From the NCBI RefSeq assembly GCF_900636325.1, contig NZ_LR134263.1, positions 2,170,001-2,234,000 of the forward strand: 64,000 nucleotides of DNA, written 5' to 3'. The translations under genes were made by a program, and so were the position numbers. Below, one piece after another: positions 37,403 to 50,897 of the stretch. The notes beneath the pieces are model-generated. The model worked only from the letters and a program-made list of their open reading frames with translations, was not told where the DNA came from and searched no databases. The DNA comes from Staphylococcus delphini. Lineage in GTDB: Bacteria > Bacillota > Bacilli > Staphylococcales > Staphylococcaceae. Within the stretch, counting starts at the first letter, position 1; every line of letters begins with the position of its first letter.

Positions 37403-38722
37403 TTAAACCGTTAACAACTTTTCTTTAAATATGTCTCTTAAAAACTCAGGCATTAAATATTGGATGTGACCGTCTTTTAAGGTTGGAAAATAGCGTCCAA
37501 ACGTGTACATATCGACTGTCCCTAAAATATAAGTCGCCTCATCATCAATCTCTTTGCCATTCACAAAGTAACGTTCACTCGATTCAATGTAGCCCGCATC
37601 ATATAAAATATAACCGCCAAAGATATCCCCACGAAAACCTAGACCTTGCGCGTAATCGTACATATATTCTTGTGCACGGGCTTTCAATAACACTTCTTTC
37701 AATTCAGCCCCTGTTAAACGAATGCGCACGACATTGATCGGATGTGGCAACATTTGATGGATATCGTATTCGGTTAATCGTTGTGCCGTATAGCCTTTGA
37801 CGATCAGTCCTGCATTAATAATTGTACAGTCCGCTTCGGTAAATTCGTGCACACTTTCAGCTAACAAATAACTCGCTTCTGTAATATGATTCATCGCACG
37901 TTGCAAAGTAATCGGTGTATCCACGACTGGTGCGTTGAGGAGTGCTTTCCCTTCCGCTTCAAAGTTCGTCTCAACTTCAGGCAATTGTTCGAGTGGATGT
38001 AACATCGCAGTCTTCTCAATGACTTTACCGTCTTCTATCTCTAACGTCACTTCCCCTAAATATTGACCGTACTTTCCTGCTGCCGCCATTAATACATCAT
38101 TTTGAACTTCACCATCTTCAAAATAATGATGAGTATGCGCACCAAAGATAACATCAATTTCTGGTATCGTTTCGCAAAGTTTCTCATCAAAAAAGATACC
38201 GACATGACTCAATACAATCAAAACGTCATATTCACCTTCATGCACGGCGATTTCTTGTCGTATCGCATCAAGTGGATCAGTCACTACCCAATCTAGTGCG
38301 CGATAAAATGGGGTGAAGGGTGCGGTTGCTGCGACATACATCACACGTACGCCTTCGATTTGTTCAATATAAGACGTTAAACAGTTGTGCGGTAATTGAC
38401 CTGATTCATCTAATACATTCGTACACGTCACTTTAAACTGTGCCTCATCGTACAATGCATTCAGCGCTTCATGTGAAATCGTCATGCCTTCATTGTTCCC
38501 GATTGTCGCTACATCACATCCTGCTTCATTCAGGAGTTCGATATTGCGCTTCCCTAACGTGCCTTCTGTTACAGGTAAGGACAAATCGACATGATCGCCG
38601 ATATCGACATAACGAGAAGGGTGCGTTAATTGTGCACGTGCCTTTGTTAAATAAGCTGTGATACGTGAATAAGCATGTAAATGACTGTGAATATCATTCG
38701 TATGATAAATCGTTAAACGCAT
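37403..38722 (-). CDS. Metallophosphoesterase/5'-nucleotidase-type protein (YunD-like)
   Basis: A 439-residue protein of the UDP-sugar hydrolase/5'-nucleotidase family. The N-terminal calcineurin-like phosphoesterase domain shows the metal motifs [24 protein letters not shown] and GAHTHH. The C-terminal 5'-nucleotidase domain carries GLIVKGY and [11 protein letters not shown]. There is no signal peptide or LPXTG anchor, so it appears cytoplasmic, unlike surface AdsA. It would hydrolyse nucleotide phosphate esters. It lies upstream of lipA and downstream of a TauE-type gene. Confidence 0.87.
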   Translation of the reverse strand: MRLTIYHTNDIHSHLHAYSRITAYLTKARAQLTHPSRYVDIGDHVDLSLPVTEGTLGKRNIELLNEAGCDVATIGNNEGMTISHEALNALYDEAQFKVTCTNVLDESGQLPHNCLTSYIEQIEGVRVMYVAATAPFTPFYRALDWVVTDPLDAIRQEIAVHEGEYDVLIVLSHVGIFFDEKLCETIPEIDVIFGAHTHHYFEDGEVQNDVLMAAAGKYGQYLGEVTLEIEDGKVIEKTAMLHPLEQLPEVETNFEAEGKALLNAPVVDTPITLQRAMNHITEASYLLAESVHEFTEADCTIINAGLIVKGYTAQRLTEYDIHQMLPHPINVVRIRLTGAELKEVLLKARAQEYMYDYAQGLGFRGDIFGGYILYDAGYIESSERYFVNGKEIDDEATYILGTVDMYTFGRYFPTLKDGHIQYLMPEFLRDIFKEKLLTV

Positions 38723-38738
38723 AATCTCGCCTCACTTT

Positions 38739-39569
38739 TTAGTTAAAGAATGATTGTAAAATGAGATAAATCCCTAATCCTAGCATGACTAAGCGTAAAA
38801 TTAAGACTACGGTATCGGATTTGACCGTTTTATTTAATCTCACACCTAATTGTGCACCGACCCAACTTGAAATGATCAAAATCAAACTGTAACCCCATAA
38901 CACATGACCTAACATAATATGGCCGATGGAACCCGTCACACTTGAGAAGAAAATCATCATCATGCTTGTCCCTACTGCAACATGGGGTGGGAAACGGAAC
39001 ACCAGTAACATGAGTGGCGTCATCAATGCACCACCGCCAATGCCAAATAAGCCTGCTGTTAAACCAATAACAAATGACGCGATCACCGCAATAGATGGCA
39101 CTACACCATAACGATAATGCTCACCGTGTGCATCTGTAAATGACTTCATATAGCGTTCTTGTTGGAAAGCCTTAATCGGTGGGATACGATGACGCACCAT
39201 GAGTAAAACAGACACAAGAATCAAAAACATCCCAAAATATAGATTAAATGAATGGAGTGTTAAATACTGGCTGAGGTAAGCACCAATCAATGCCCCAGGA
39301 ATAATCCCAATCGTGAAGATAAAGCCGTTTTTCACATCCACTTGTTTTTGTTTTAAATACCCTACCGTTGAGGACAACCCTGTCGCAATCAAAATGATAG
39401 ATGATGTACCAATGGCCGTCTGGGGTGTAATGCCTCCTAAAACATTTAATGTGACACCAAAATAAATTAATGTCGGAACAATAATAATGCCGCCACCGAT
39501 TCCGACTAAAGAACCGATAATAGCGGATAAAAATCCTACCAAAATAAGAATAATGACACTCAACGTCAT
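38739..39569 (-). CDS. TauE/SafE family sulfite or sulfur-anion permease
   Basis: A 276-residue integral membrane protein with about eight helices built as two repeats. The paired motifs are GSLVGIGGGIIIVPTL near the N terminus and GLFGIGGGALMTPLM past the middle, typical of TauE/SafE (DUF81) transporters. Substrates of the family are sulfite, sulfoacetate or other organosulfur anions; which one applies here is unknown. It is adjacent to YunD- and YunF-like genes, as in Bacillus. Confidence 0.87.
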   Translation of the reverse strand: MTLSVIILILVGFLSAIIGSLVGIGGGIIIVPTLIYFGVTLNVLGGITPQTAIGTSSIILIATGLSSTVGYLKQKQVDVKNGFIFTIGIIPGALIGAYLSQYLTLHSFNLYFGMFLILVSVLLMVRHRIPPIKAFQQERYMKSFTDAHGEHYRYGVVPSIAVIASFVIGLTAGLFGIGGGALMTPLMLLVFRFPPHVAVGTSMMMIFFSSVTGSIGHIMLGHVLWGYSLILIISSWVGAQLGVRLNKTVKSDTVVLILRLVMLGLGIYLILQSFFN

Positions 39570-39577
39570 GCCCTCCT

Positions 39578-40426
39578 CTAAAATAATTTAAGTTGTTGTG
39601 GTGCTAAACCTTCATAATCAATGCCTAAAAGCTTTTGAAAATATTTGGCATTTGCTGCAGCATGACCGCCTGAGTTGTTGTTAAACACGACATATACATG
39701 TTGCGCTTTTTGATTTAATAATGTTACTTTATCTGCTAATTGTTGTAATTCTTCAGCGTTATAATTATAAAGATACCGCACATCTCGCCACTCTTGGTCC
39801 GTCATATCCTTTTTCGTCCAACCATACTTGTTTCGTCCATGAAGTCGAACGAGTGCCGTTTGATGTGTAATGCGGTTCACCAATGGGATGCTCCCCTCTC
39901 CGACTTGCGGTTCATCACACACCGAATGAATCAGTTGATTGTCTGTTAAAAATTGTAACGTATGCTCTTTCATTTCACCTTGGAACCAAGATTGATGACG
40001 AAATTCGATACATACCGGTACATGCTCGAGTTGCGCGCGGACGTAGCGAATATATTTAATATTTTTAGCATTACAATCAAACCAAGGCGGAAACTGCACG
40101 AGAACCATGGCTAAACGATTGGCTTCCACTAATGGTTGCAACATCAGTCGAAAGTCATGAAATAAACTTTCAATCGTGTCTGCATAGTCGTGGTAATCTG
40201 CATGTAACGTGAGTGCTTGATGAATTTTGACGACGAATTTAAAGCGTTGTGGCGTTTCACTCATCCATTTCACAATATTACGTTCAGGTTGGATGGCATA
40301 GTAAGACGCATCTAATTCAACGACTGGAAAATGACTTGCATAAGTTTGTAGTTTGTCTGTTTTGCGCTGTAAATCTTCATACAAGGTGTCGTGATCGCCC
40401 CACCCTGTTAGACCAATTTCTATCAT
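39578..40426 (-). CDS. DUF72 family protein (YunF-like)
   Basis: A 282-residue TIM-barrel protein of the DUF72 (YecE-like) family. Conserved pieces are IGLTGWGDHDTLY at the N terminus, YFVVELDASYYAIQ-like strands, the segment CIEFRHQSWF and YVVFNNNSGGHAAANA at the C-terminal end. The function is uncertain. The ATG at 40426 gives exactly the Bacillus YunF length and is preceded by AAGGCGGTGA; the start at 40444 is rejected. The stop is 8 bp from the TauE start. Confidence 0.85.
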   Translation of the reverse strand: MIEIGLTGWGDHDTLYEDLQRKTDKLQTYASHFPVVELDASYYAIQPERNIVKWMSETPQRFKFVVKIHQALTLHADYHDYADTIESLFHDFRLMLQPLVEANRLAMVLVQFPPWFDCNAKNIKYIRYVRAQLEHVPVCIEFRHQSWFQGEMKEHTLQFLTDNQLIHSVCDEPQVGEGSIPLVNRITHQTALVRLHGRNKYGWTKKDMTDQEWRDVRYLYNYNAEELQQLADKVTLLNQKAQHVYVVFNNNSGGHAAANAKYFQKLLGIDYEGLAPQQLKLF

Positions 40427-40546
40427 TTTTATCACCGCCTTCATTTTATCATATCCACCACGATGATGTACGTGATGGTGCCCCTCGTTTGTTGGAAAGC
40501 GGCATCGGGTATAATGGGATTAAAGACGTGCAAAAAGGAGTTTTTA

Positions 40547-41257
40547 ATGATGGTAAAACAAATCAGTTACGGGACACATGAAGACCAACATTATGACATT
40601 TATGACAATGAACAGAAGACGTCACAAGCATGGATTGTTCTCATTCATGGTGGCTATTGGAGACAAAAATATAGTAAAGCGATGATGGATTTAATGATTG
40701 ATACATTGATTGAAGCAGGCTATGCGGTAGTCAATGTGGAATATCGTCGCGGTACAGCACATCCATGGCCGATACCGAGCGACGATGTGGCAGCAGCAAT
40801 CCAACATTTTAAAGCTTCTGACTATCAACCACAACAACTGGTCGGCATCGGACATTCCGTGGGTGGACAACTCGCCTTATTAAACGCACAGTTATTCGAT
40901 CAAATCGTCGCGCTCGCACCTGTGACAGACGTCCTTTACACGTTACACCAACATTTAGGACAAGACGCTGCAGCAGAATATTTTGACTCTAGCTCAACCC
41001 ATACGATGCGCGCGGCTTCACCTTTAATGCAAGCGCCCATTGATGTCGATACACTCATTATACACGGATTTAACGACACTTCCGTACATATGGATACCAC
41101 GCTCTCCTATGTACAAGAAAACTATAAGCATGGCCAATATTTAACACTCTATGCCTTACCTTATTTAGATCATTTGGATTGTATTAACCCTGGGGCGACA
41201 CATCTCAATATGTTATTAGAATGGCTCGCCCATCGTACTGCAGGCGATACGGTATAG
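40547..41257 (+). CDS. Alpha/beta hydrolase
   Basis: A 236-residue cytoplasmic serine hydrolase. The oxyanion-hole sequence is LIHGGYWRQ, the nucleophile Ser is in GIGHSVGGQLA, the acid is probably Asp in IHGFNDTSVHM, and the histidine is in LDHLD. The HGGYW start resembles the kynurenine-formamidase-like and esterase group, but the substrate is unknown. The ATG at 40547 follows AAAGGAG at six bases; the next codon is also ATG. Confidence 0.85.
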   Translation: MMVKQISYGTHEDQHYDIYDNEQKTSQAWIVLIHGGYWRQKYSKAMMDLMIDTLIEAGYAVVNVEYRRGTAHPWPIPSDDVAAAIQHFKASDYQPQQLVGIGHSVGGQLALLNAQLFDQIVALAPVTDVLYTLHQHLGQDAAAEYFDSSSTHTMRAASPLMQAPIDVDTLIIHGFNDTSVHMDTTLSYVQENYKHGQYLTLYALPYLDHLDCINPGATHLNMLLEWLAHRTAGDTV

Positions 41258-41277
41258 CGGGCCCACATGATGCATAG

Positions 41278-42351
41278 TTACATGTTGAATTGTTCAGCTT
41301 GTGACTGTGCATTTTGAATCAGTTGCTTGAAAAAAGTAGCCGCATCATGATCTTGCGCGAGACGGACACCTTGACCACTCCACATATGCATCCATTTGGT
41401 GAGACCTGCTTTTCCTGCCGCAGCCCGAATTTGTTTTGTTAAATCATTTTGTATTGGATAAGGTAAAACGGCCGGACCTTCTTCGCGTAAATGCTGAATC
41501 AACGCATTGTGCAGTCCTCTTGCAGGTTTCCCACTGATTTCATGTGTCACAATCGCATCTGTTTCATTACTGTTAAAAATCACTTGTTTATGCACTGATT
41601 TTGCGTTACGTTCATGCGTTGTTAAAAAAGCTGTCCCCATTTGAACGCCTTGTGCACCTAGCGCATGACTTGCAAGCCAACCGCGACTATCCATCACACC
41701 ACCTGCTGCAATCACTGGAATATTGACATGATCCACCACTTGAGGAATGAGTACCATTGTTCCGATTAATGACGTCGTCTCTTGACGATCAATAAATGTC
41801 GCACGGTGACCGCCTGCTTCACTTCCTTGTGCCACAACTGCATCTAAACCTCCCGCTTCTACTGCTTTGGCTTCTTCAACGGTTGTCGCACTGCCAATTA
41901 ATATTGTACCTGCTGCTTTTAAACGGTTGATTGTTTTTTCATCAGGAATTCCAAAAGTGAAACTGCAAATCGGAACGTGTTGTTCAACGACAATGTCAAT
42001 CATTGTGTCAAATGCAGCAGAATCATGTTCGCCAATTGTCGGTTGTTCAAGATTTAATGCTTGGCGATAAGGTGCTAAAAAGTCGTTCATCGCCGCCACC
42101 TCTGCATCTGTATATGAAAATGACTCTGGCACAAATAAATTGACTGAAAAAGACTTGGATGTGCGTGCTTTCACTTTTAAAATTTCTTGTTCGAGTGCTG
42201 CTGGCGTCATATAACCTGCACCAATCGTCCCAAGTCCGCCTAATTCACTGACCGTTGCGACGAGTTCTGGTGTCGTACTTCCGGCCATTCCCGCTTGTAT
42301 CATTGGATAGTCAATTCGACATTGTTCTATCACCTTTGTTTTATACCACAT
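41278..42351 (-). CDS. Nitronate monooxygenase (FMN-dependent)
   Basis: A 357-residue TIM-barrel flavoenzyme of the NMO/2-nitropropane dioxygenase class. It has the N-terminal PMIQAGMAG, the FMN phosphate-binding region IAAGGVMDSRGWLA and the family box AQGSEAGGHRATF, whose histidine is catalytic. It detoxifies alkyl nitronates such as propionate 3-nitronate. It is convergent with the alpha/beta hydrolase, with only 20 bp between the stops. The ATG follows AAGGGGA. Confidence 0.9.
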   Translation of the reverse strand: MWYKTKVIEQCRIDYPMIQAGMAGSTTPELVATVSELGGLGTIGAGYMTPAALEQEILKVKARTSKSFSVNLFVPESFSYTDAEVAAMNDFLAPYRQALNLEQPTIGEHDSAAFDTMIDIVVEQHVPICSFTFGIPDEKTINRLKAAGTILIGSATTVEEAKAVEAGGLDAVVAQGSEAGGHRATFIDRQETTSLIGTMVLIPQVVDHVNIPVIAAGGVMDSRGWLASHALGAQGVQMGTAFLTTHERNAKSVHKQVIFNSNETDAIVTHEISGKPARGLHNALIQHLREEGPAVLPYPIQNDLTKQIRAAAGKAGLTKWMHMWSGQGVRLAQDHDAATFFKQLIQNAQSQAEQFNM

Positions 42352-42375
42352 TACGCTTTCCCCTTAAGTTTAAGA

Positions 42376-42407
42376 AAAAAGCCGGGACACAATGATCTCC
42401 CAGCCAG
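42376..42407 (-). terminator. mpfB-like gene terminator
   Basis: On the minus strand CTGGCTGGGA pairs with TCCCGGCT and runs into six T. It lies 22 bp past the stop of the CBS-domain transporter gene. Confidence 0.75.
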
Positions 42408-42428
42408 TTTCTATATTTTCATATCGCG

Positions 42429-43427
42429 TTAACGGATTAGTTTCAATTTATCGCTTTCTTCGCGATCCATTTCATCTTCAATTTCCATACCTAACATTTC
42501 TTCAATCAAATCTTCATGTGTCACAATCGCATCTGTACCACCATATTCATCAAGGACAATGGCCATATGTTTACGTGTGACCGTCATCTTTCTCAATACC
42601 CATTCAGCACGGTTATGTTCATAAACAAACAACGGCTCTGAACAGAAATCTGTCACTGCTTTGTCGGGTGTTTTACTCCAAGCTAACAAATATTTAGAAT
42701 GAAACACGCCTACCACGTTATCGATATCACCTTCATATACCGGATAACGCGTGTATGGATGATTCATCACAATGTCATACACTTCATCATACGTATCCTC
42801 TACAGATAGTGACGTCACATTCACACGTGGTGTATTGCTGACATCATTCACTTTCAAACGATCAAAATCCATGACCCCTTGAATACGATTCCGTTCCATT
42901 TCGTTAAATGCGCCTTCCGTACCTGCAATCGACACCATCGTGCGCACTTCTTCTTTAGACATACCTTGATTTTCTTGACCACGTGACAATATACGGTTAA
43001 TGCCATCTGTCAAAGCATTCAACACGACCGTTATCGGCTTAAAAACGATGACACAAAGGTGGATCACTGGATATACAAAACGTGCAATTGGATCTGGAAA
43101 CGTTGCGGCTACAGATTTCGGAATCACTTCAGCAAATACGATAATGACGACCGTTAACACCGCGGACGCAATACCGACACTTAAGCCCATATCTACTGCT
43201 AAAATCGTAACTAATGTTGGCAACAAAATATTCGCAATGTTATTACCGATTAGAATAGTGGTAATGAATTCACTCGGTTTTTCTAATAACTTCAATAATT
43301 TCGCGGATCTTTGGTGATTCTGGTCCGCTTCAGATTTTAATTTGACCTTGTTTGCTGCGGTAAGTGCCGTTTCACTCCCCGAAAAGAAACAAGAGACAAT
43401 GATGAGTAAAATGATCGCAATGATCAT
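42429..43427 (-). CDS. mpfB: CNNM/CorC-type Mg2+ transporter-like protein
   Basis: A 332-residue membrane protein with an N-terminal DUF21/CNNM domain (helices within about residues 1-150, SCFFSGSETALTAANK near the start). A pair of CBS domains follows, ending VTRKHMAIVLDEYGGTDAIV. The C-terminal CorC_HlyC domain is absent. S. aureus has two such proteins: MpfA, a magnesium exporter, and MpfB. The position next to the suf region fits MpfB, so the symbol is by synteny as I recall it. The ATG at 43427 follows GAGGGGG. Confidence 0.82.
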   Translation of the reverse strand: MIIAIILLIIVSCFFSGSETALTAANKVKLKSEADQNHQRSAKLLKLLEKPSEFITTILIGNNIANILLPTLVTILAVDMGLSVGIASAVLTVVIIVFAEVIPKSVAATFPDPIARFVYPVIHLCVIVFKPITVVLNALTDGINRILSRGQENQGMSKEEVRTMVSIAGTEGAFNEMERNRIQGVMDFDRLKVNDVSNTPRVNVTSLSVEDTYDEVYDIVMNHPYTRYPVYEGDIDNVVGVFHSKYLLAWSKTPDKAVTDFCSEPLFVYEHNRAEWVLRKMTVTRKHMAIVLDEYGGTDAIVTHEDLIEEMLGMEIEDEMDREESDKLKLIR

Positions 43428-43787
43428 TAAGCTGTTCCCCCTCTTAATCTCTAGCATAAGAAAATAGTCGATATGTTAAACGTATTCTCATTTTGCAACT
43501 GTTTTATAATTGTCAATGCGCAATAAAAACATTAGAAAGAAGATGATGAGAAAACTGAATGTCTCACCCTATCTCTTACTAAATCAAACACATCGTTTCT
43601 ACTTTTCTATCATCTCAAACCTTACACACCGAAATAACATACGGTAATGATAATATTATTGTGTCTGAACGATAGCTAAATTGCAAATGAATCACATGGA
43701 ATACTCGCATGATTTTCATCCGTCATTTAACTTGATTTGATACAAGTTTTATGTCATGGCTTGGATACCTTAGCAAAAAAATTCGCC
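43428..43787. other. Intergenic stretch
   Basis: About 360 bp. It carries the promoter region of the CNNM gene near 43450-43520. Apart from a small stem (AACTTG/CAAGTT, about 43728-43747), nothing was recognised. Confidence 0.4.
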
Positions 43788-44495
43788 CTACGCTTGAATA
43801 GTGGTTTTATTTTGCTGCAATAACTCATCAACGGCTTGTGCGACATGTTTGGGAGATTGTGGGTTTTGCCCTGTCACTAATCTTTCATCAATTTGAATAT
43901 AAGGTCTAAATGGCCATTTTGCTTTACTATATTTCGCACCCCGTTTTTCTAGTTCACTTTGCAACATAAATGGAACGATTTTTTTACGATTCGCCAACAC
44001 TTCTTCTAAATTCGAAAAACCCGTAAGTTGCTTGCTATCTACAAAATATCTTCCATCGTTATTTTTCACGTTTAATAATGCCGTAACACCATGACATACC
44101 GCAGCAACGATACCGCCATGATTGTATATCTCATTCACCGCATTTTGTATAGCGTCATTGTCAGGAAAATCATACATCACACCATGACCTCCAGTGAAAT
44201 AGATGGCATCATACATTTGAGGATTTGCGTGAGTTATAGGTTGCGCGTTTTTTAGTAAATCCATAAAATGTGCATCTTCATAATAAGTTTGAGTGGCACG
44301 ATCTAACATCAATTTATTTAAACTGACTGGGTCAATAGGTGTGTCACCCCCATTAATATTAAACATGTCAATGGTATAGCCCTCGCGATTGAAATAGTCA
44401 TAAAAATGGACGAGTTCGCCTAACCATAACCCAGTCTCCTTTTTATTATTCTCAAACTGATGGTGACTTGTATTGACAATCATGATCTTTTTCAT
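43788..44495 (-). CDS. DJ-1/PfpI superfamily protein (HchA-like)
   Basis: A 235-residue type 1 glutamine-amidotransferase-like protein. The nucleophile elbow is AAVCHGVTALL (Cys-His). The upstream box IYFTGGHGVMYDFPDN and the N-terminal GLWLGELVHFYDYF, with a conserved glutamate, match Hsp31/HchA and glyoxalase III-like members. Likely roles are stress chaperone, deglycase or methylglyoxal detoxification; which one cannot be decided. The start is placed at the ATG at 44495 (AGGATG upstream); an ATG at 44504 is possible. It is single, with no operon partners. Confidence 0.85.
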   Translation of the reverse strand: MKKIMIVNTSHHQFENNKKETGLWLGELVHFYDYFNREGYTIDMFNINGGDTPIDPVSLNKLMLDRATQTYYEDAHFMDLLKNAQPITHANPQMYDAIYFTGGHGVMYDFPDNDAIQNAVNEIYNHGGIVAAVCHGVTALLNVKNNDGRYFVDSKQLTGFSNLEEVLANRKKIVPFMLQSELEKRGAKYSKAKWPFRPYIQIDERLVTGQNPQSPKHVAQAVDELLQQNKTTIQA

Positions 44496-45200
44496 ATAGC
44501 GCATCCTTTCGAAATTAAGGTAAGACATAAAAAACTTGTGTAAAAATGGGGATGGAACATAAAAATTTTTGATGCTATTGATGCAATATTTTTGTTAAAC
44601 TTGCCTTCCCTATGATTTGTGGCTTTAGATTGCCTTCATGGCTTCGCGTTTCCTAGGGGCTGAGGGGAGGTTGTGACAAAAGCGCTTAGGATTTGAGCAG
44701 AACCGAGCGATGAGCAAAATTGATTTCCAAATTTTGCCGAAATCGCGGGAGTTCTGTCGAAAATCCTGCTTTTGGAACACCGTTTATTAATTCCCAGCGC
44801 ATCCATTCATTGTGGATTTTGGGAGCAGTACAGAAATCTCATGTGTAACAAAGATTTCGTCGTACTGCCCCCGCAAGGCTGACTAGACTTCTCAAAAGTG
44901 TATACGTTGAGAAGTCAGACAGCTACTGCGATAAACAGCAACCACTATTAAAGTAAAGAAGCGACTGTCAGCAGTATGCACGGATTCCCTCAGGAGTCTC
45001 AGCCTTCTGGGCAATCTTATAACAGACACAGCGAAACTGAGGACAAGTTTATGAAACCAAGAAAACAATAGCATCAATTTTTTGTATCCCATCCCCTTAT
45101 TTTGCTACCGTTTTAAAGTCATTAATGAATATGCAATCTATGTATGCTTGAGGCTTAATTTTTTCAAGCCTCATCACTTGGTATACACAACAAAATATAG
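44496..45200. other. Gene-free stretch with a palindromic intergenic element
   Basis: About 700 bp with no credible gene. The element at about 44635-45010 has the left word GCTTCGCGTTTCCTAGGGGC plus TGAGG and the right word GGATTCCCTCAGGAGTCTCA plus GCC. Its 250-bp centre contains a second imperfect inverted pair (TGAGAAGTC with GACTTCTCA, about 44880-44920). A short stem GAGGCTT/AAGCCTC lies at 45150-45173. It is likely non-coding DNA. Confidence 0.65.
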
Positions 45201-45234
45201 TAAAGGAGCTGAGGAAACTTAATGTCCCAGCTCC
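45201..45234 (-). terminator. suf operon terminator
   Basis: The stem GGAGCTG..GGACA/TGTCC..CAGCTCC, read on the minus strand, lies 63 bp past the sufB stop and is followed by TTTAC. Confidence 0.65.
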
Positions 45235-45296
45235 ATCAAAATGGTATCAAGCGGCATTTTTCAACAATCAAAACCGCTCAACCATACGTATTCAGC

Positions 45297-46694
45297 TTAA
45301 CCGATACTACCTTCCATCTCAAACTTGATGAGACGGTTCATTTCAACGGCATATTCCATTGGCAATTCTTTTGTAAATGGTTCAATGAAGCCCATTACAA
45401 TCATCTCAGTCGCTTCTTCTTCAGAAATACCACGAGACATGAGATAGAATAATTGCTCTTCAGATACTTTAGAAACTTTCGCTTCGTGTTCTAATGAAAT
45501 GTGGTCATTGAAAATTTCGTTGTAAGGAATCGTATCAGATGTTGATTGATTATCTAAAATTAACGTATCACATTCGATGTTTGAACGTGCGCCTTTCGCT
45601 TTACGTCCAAAGTGTACAATACCGCGGTAGACCACTTTACCGCCGTCTTTAGAAATAGATTTTGAAACGATTGTTGAAGATGTGTTTGGTGCTTTATGAA
45701 TCATTTTAGCACCCGCATCTTGAACTTGGCCTTTACCCGCAAATGCGATAGATAATGTGCTACCTTTTGCACCTTCACCAAGTAATACACATGCTGGATA
45801 TTTCATTGTTAATTTCGAACCTAAGTTACCATCAACCCATTCCATGTTGCCATTTTCATGAACGAATGTACGTTTTGTCACAAGGTTATACACGTTGTTC
45901 GCCCAGTTTTGAATCGTTGTATAACGAACGTGCGCATCTTTGTGTACAATGATTTCAACCACTGCCGAGTGTAATGAGTTCGTTGTGTACACTGGTGCTG
46001 TACAACCTTCAACATAGTTTACAGATGCACCTTCATCAGCAATGATTAATGTACGTTCGAATTGACCCATGTTTTCTGAGTTAATACGGAAATACGCTTG
46101 TAATGGTGTGTCTAATTTTACGTTTTTCGGTACGTAAATGAATGAACCACCTGACCATACTGCTGAGTTTAATGCTGCGAACTTGTTGTCAGCTGCTGGA
46201 ATAACAGATGCAAAATATTCTTTGAAAAGTTCTTCGTTTTCTTTTAATGCTGTATCTGTGTCTTTGAAGATGATACCTTTTTCTTCAAGTTCTTTTTCCA
46301 TGTTATGGTAAACCACTTCTGATTCATATTGTGCAGATACACCTGCTAAATACTTTTGTTCAGCTTCTGGAATACCTAATTTATCGAAAGTACGTTTAAT
46401 TTCTTCAGGTACTTCATCCCAAGAACGCTCTGAACGCTCTGACGGTTTAACATAATACGTAATGTCGTCAAAGTCTAATTCAGATAAGTCGCCGCCCCAT
46501 TGTGGCATTGGCATTTTATAAAACTGTTTTAACGATTTTAAACGGAAGTCTAGCATCCATTCAGGTTCGTTTTTCATTCTTGAAATTTCACGTACAATAT
46601 TTTCTGTTAAGCCACGTTCTGATCTAAAAATCGATACGTCTTCATCATGGAAGCCATATTTATAATCGCCTACATCAGGTGCTTTTTTAGCCAT
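45297..46694 (-). CDS. sufB: Fe-S cluster assembly scaffold SufB
   Basis: A 465-residue subunit of the SufBC2D complex on which new Fe-S clusters are built. It has the parallel beta-helix core shared with SufD and the C-terminal helices [20 protein letters not shown]. The region [20 protein letters not shown] carries assembly residues. The ATG at 46694 gives the usual length; a TTG just upstream is not needed. It is the last gene of sufCDSUB, 97 bp after sufU, the largest gap in the operon. Confidence 0.96.
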   Translation of the reverse strand: MAKKAPDVGDYKYGFHDEDVSIFRSERGLTENIVREISRMKNEPEWMLDFRLKSLKQFYKMPMPQWGGDLSELDFDDITYYVKPSERSERSWDEVPEEIKRTFDKLGIPEAEQKYLAGVSAQYESEVVYHNMEKELEEKGIIFKDTDTALKENEELFKEYFASVIPAADNKFAALNSAVWSGGSFIYVPKNVKLDTPLQAYFRINSENMGQFERTLIIADEGASVNYVEGCTAPVYTTNSLHSAVVEIIVHKDAHVRYTTIQNWANNVYNLVTKRTFVHENGNMEWVDGNLGSKLTMKYPACVLLGEGAKGSTLSIAFAGKGQVQDAGAKMIHKAPNTSSTIVSKSISKDGGKVVYRGIVHFGRKAKGARSNIECDTLILDNQSTSDTIPYNEIFNDHISLEHEAKVSKVSEEQLFYLMSRGISEEEATEMIVMGFIEPFTKELPMEYAVEMNRLIKFEMEGSIG

Positions 46695-46791
46695 CAATCA
46701 TCACTCCTATTTCTAATTCATTCATGAGTGCCTTATGACAACTCATTTTCAACTCTATCGTTATCGCTGTGTAAAAAGTTCTCACAAATGA

Positions 46792-49808
<3,017 letters not shown>

Positions 49809-49829
49809 AATTATTTCCTCCTGTGATGA

Positions 49830-50600
49830 TTATTGGTTTGCCACTACTGATTCGTATTCTTCTTTAACCCATTCATAACCTTCTGCTTCAAGGCGTTTTG
49901 CTAATTCAGCACCACCTGATTTCACTACGATACCGTTATACATTACGTGCACGTGGTCTGGTGTAATGTAGTTTAATAAACGTTGATAGTGCGTGATAAT
50001 TAATGAACCAAATTCTTCTCCGCGCATTTCATTGATTCCTTTTGATACCACTTTTAATGCGTCGATATCAAGACCAGAGTCAATTTCATCTAAAATAGCG
50101 AATTTAGGTTGTAACATCATTAATTGTAAAATTTCGTTACGTTTTTTCTCCCCACCAGAGAAACCTTCATTTAAGTAACGTTGCGCCATGTCTTTATCCA
50201 TGTCTAAGAAATCCATTTGTTTGTCTAACTTTTTAATGAATTGCATTAAGTTAATTTCGTTACCTTCTTCACGTTGCGCATTGATTGCTGAACGCATAAA
50301 GTCCGCATTTGTCACTCCCGTAATTTCTGATGGGTATTGCATAGCTAAAAAAAGACCCGCTTTAGCACGTTCATCAACTTCTAATTCTAAAACATTTACT
50401 CCATCTAATAACACTTCACCTTGTGTCACTTCATATGATGGGTGGCCCATAATTGCTGAAGATAATGTTGATTTACCTGTACCGTTTGGCCCCATGATGG
50501 CATGAATTTCCCCTGTGTTGATTGTCAAGTTAACACCTTTTAAGATCTCTTTATCGTCAATAGACACATGTAAGTCTTTAATTTCTAATGTTGATGGCAT
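49830..50600 (-). CDS. sufC: Fe-S cluster assembly ATPase SufC
   Basis: A 256-residue ABC-type ATPase that drives conformational change in the SufBCD scaffold. Walker A is [10 protein letters not shown], the signature is FSGGEKKR, Walker B is [12 protein letters not shown] and the switch is [10 protein letters not shown]. The ATG at 50600 is eight bases after GGAGGG; an upstream in-frame ATG at 50633 precedes that ribosome site and is rejected. It is the first gene of sufCDSUB, divergent from popT, so the operon promoter lies in 50601-50860. Confidence 0.96.
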   Translation of the reverse strand: MPSTLEIKDLHVSIDDKEILKGVNLTINTGEIHAIMGPNGTGKSTLSSAIMGHPSYEVTQGEVLLDGVNVLELEVDERAKAGLFLAMQYPSEITGVTNADFMRSAINAQREEGNEINLMQFIKKLDKQMDFLDMDKDMAQRYLNEGFSGGEKKRNEILQLMMLQPKFAILDEIDSGLDIDALKVVSKGINEMRGEEFGSLIITHYQRLLNYITPDHVHVMYNGIVVKSGGAELAKRLEAEGYEWVKEEYESVVANQ

Positions 50601-50852
50601 TAATATTCCCTCCAAAATAATGTTAGATTCCATAGTTTAGTTTATAATAATTTTAATGTAACGTCAAAAGGTTTTCAAATCTATCTAGTTGCTTATTATA
50701 ACGGAAATAAAGGGATTGATAAACCGTTTAGCGTTATATATTCAGTTTGTAGAAGAATCATTCTCACAAACTTTTTTAGAAACGTTATTGATAATTAAAA
50801 GCACTCTGTTCTCATTCAAATCAAGATGATATTATCGCTAATAGAAAATGGG

Positions 50853-50858
50853 TATAAT
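50853..50858 (+). promoter_or_regulatory. -10 box of the popT promoter
   Basis: TATAAT in the context GGGTATAATATG, 40 bp upstream of the popT start. The -35 box is weak (TTATCG about 15 bp upstream). Confidence 0.45.
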
Positions 50859-50897
50859 ATGTTATGATGTATGGATAAAAAAGAAAGGATTACAATT

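Noticed and set aside
44892..45092. 66-codon minus-strand frame
   Set aside because: Part of the palindromic intergenic element.
50740..50830. Fur-like sequence (AGAATCATTCTCAC) between sufC and popT
   Set aside because: Too few matches to the 19-bp Fur consensus to claim; recorded only because iron control of suf would be plausible.
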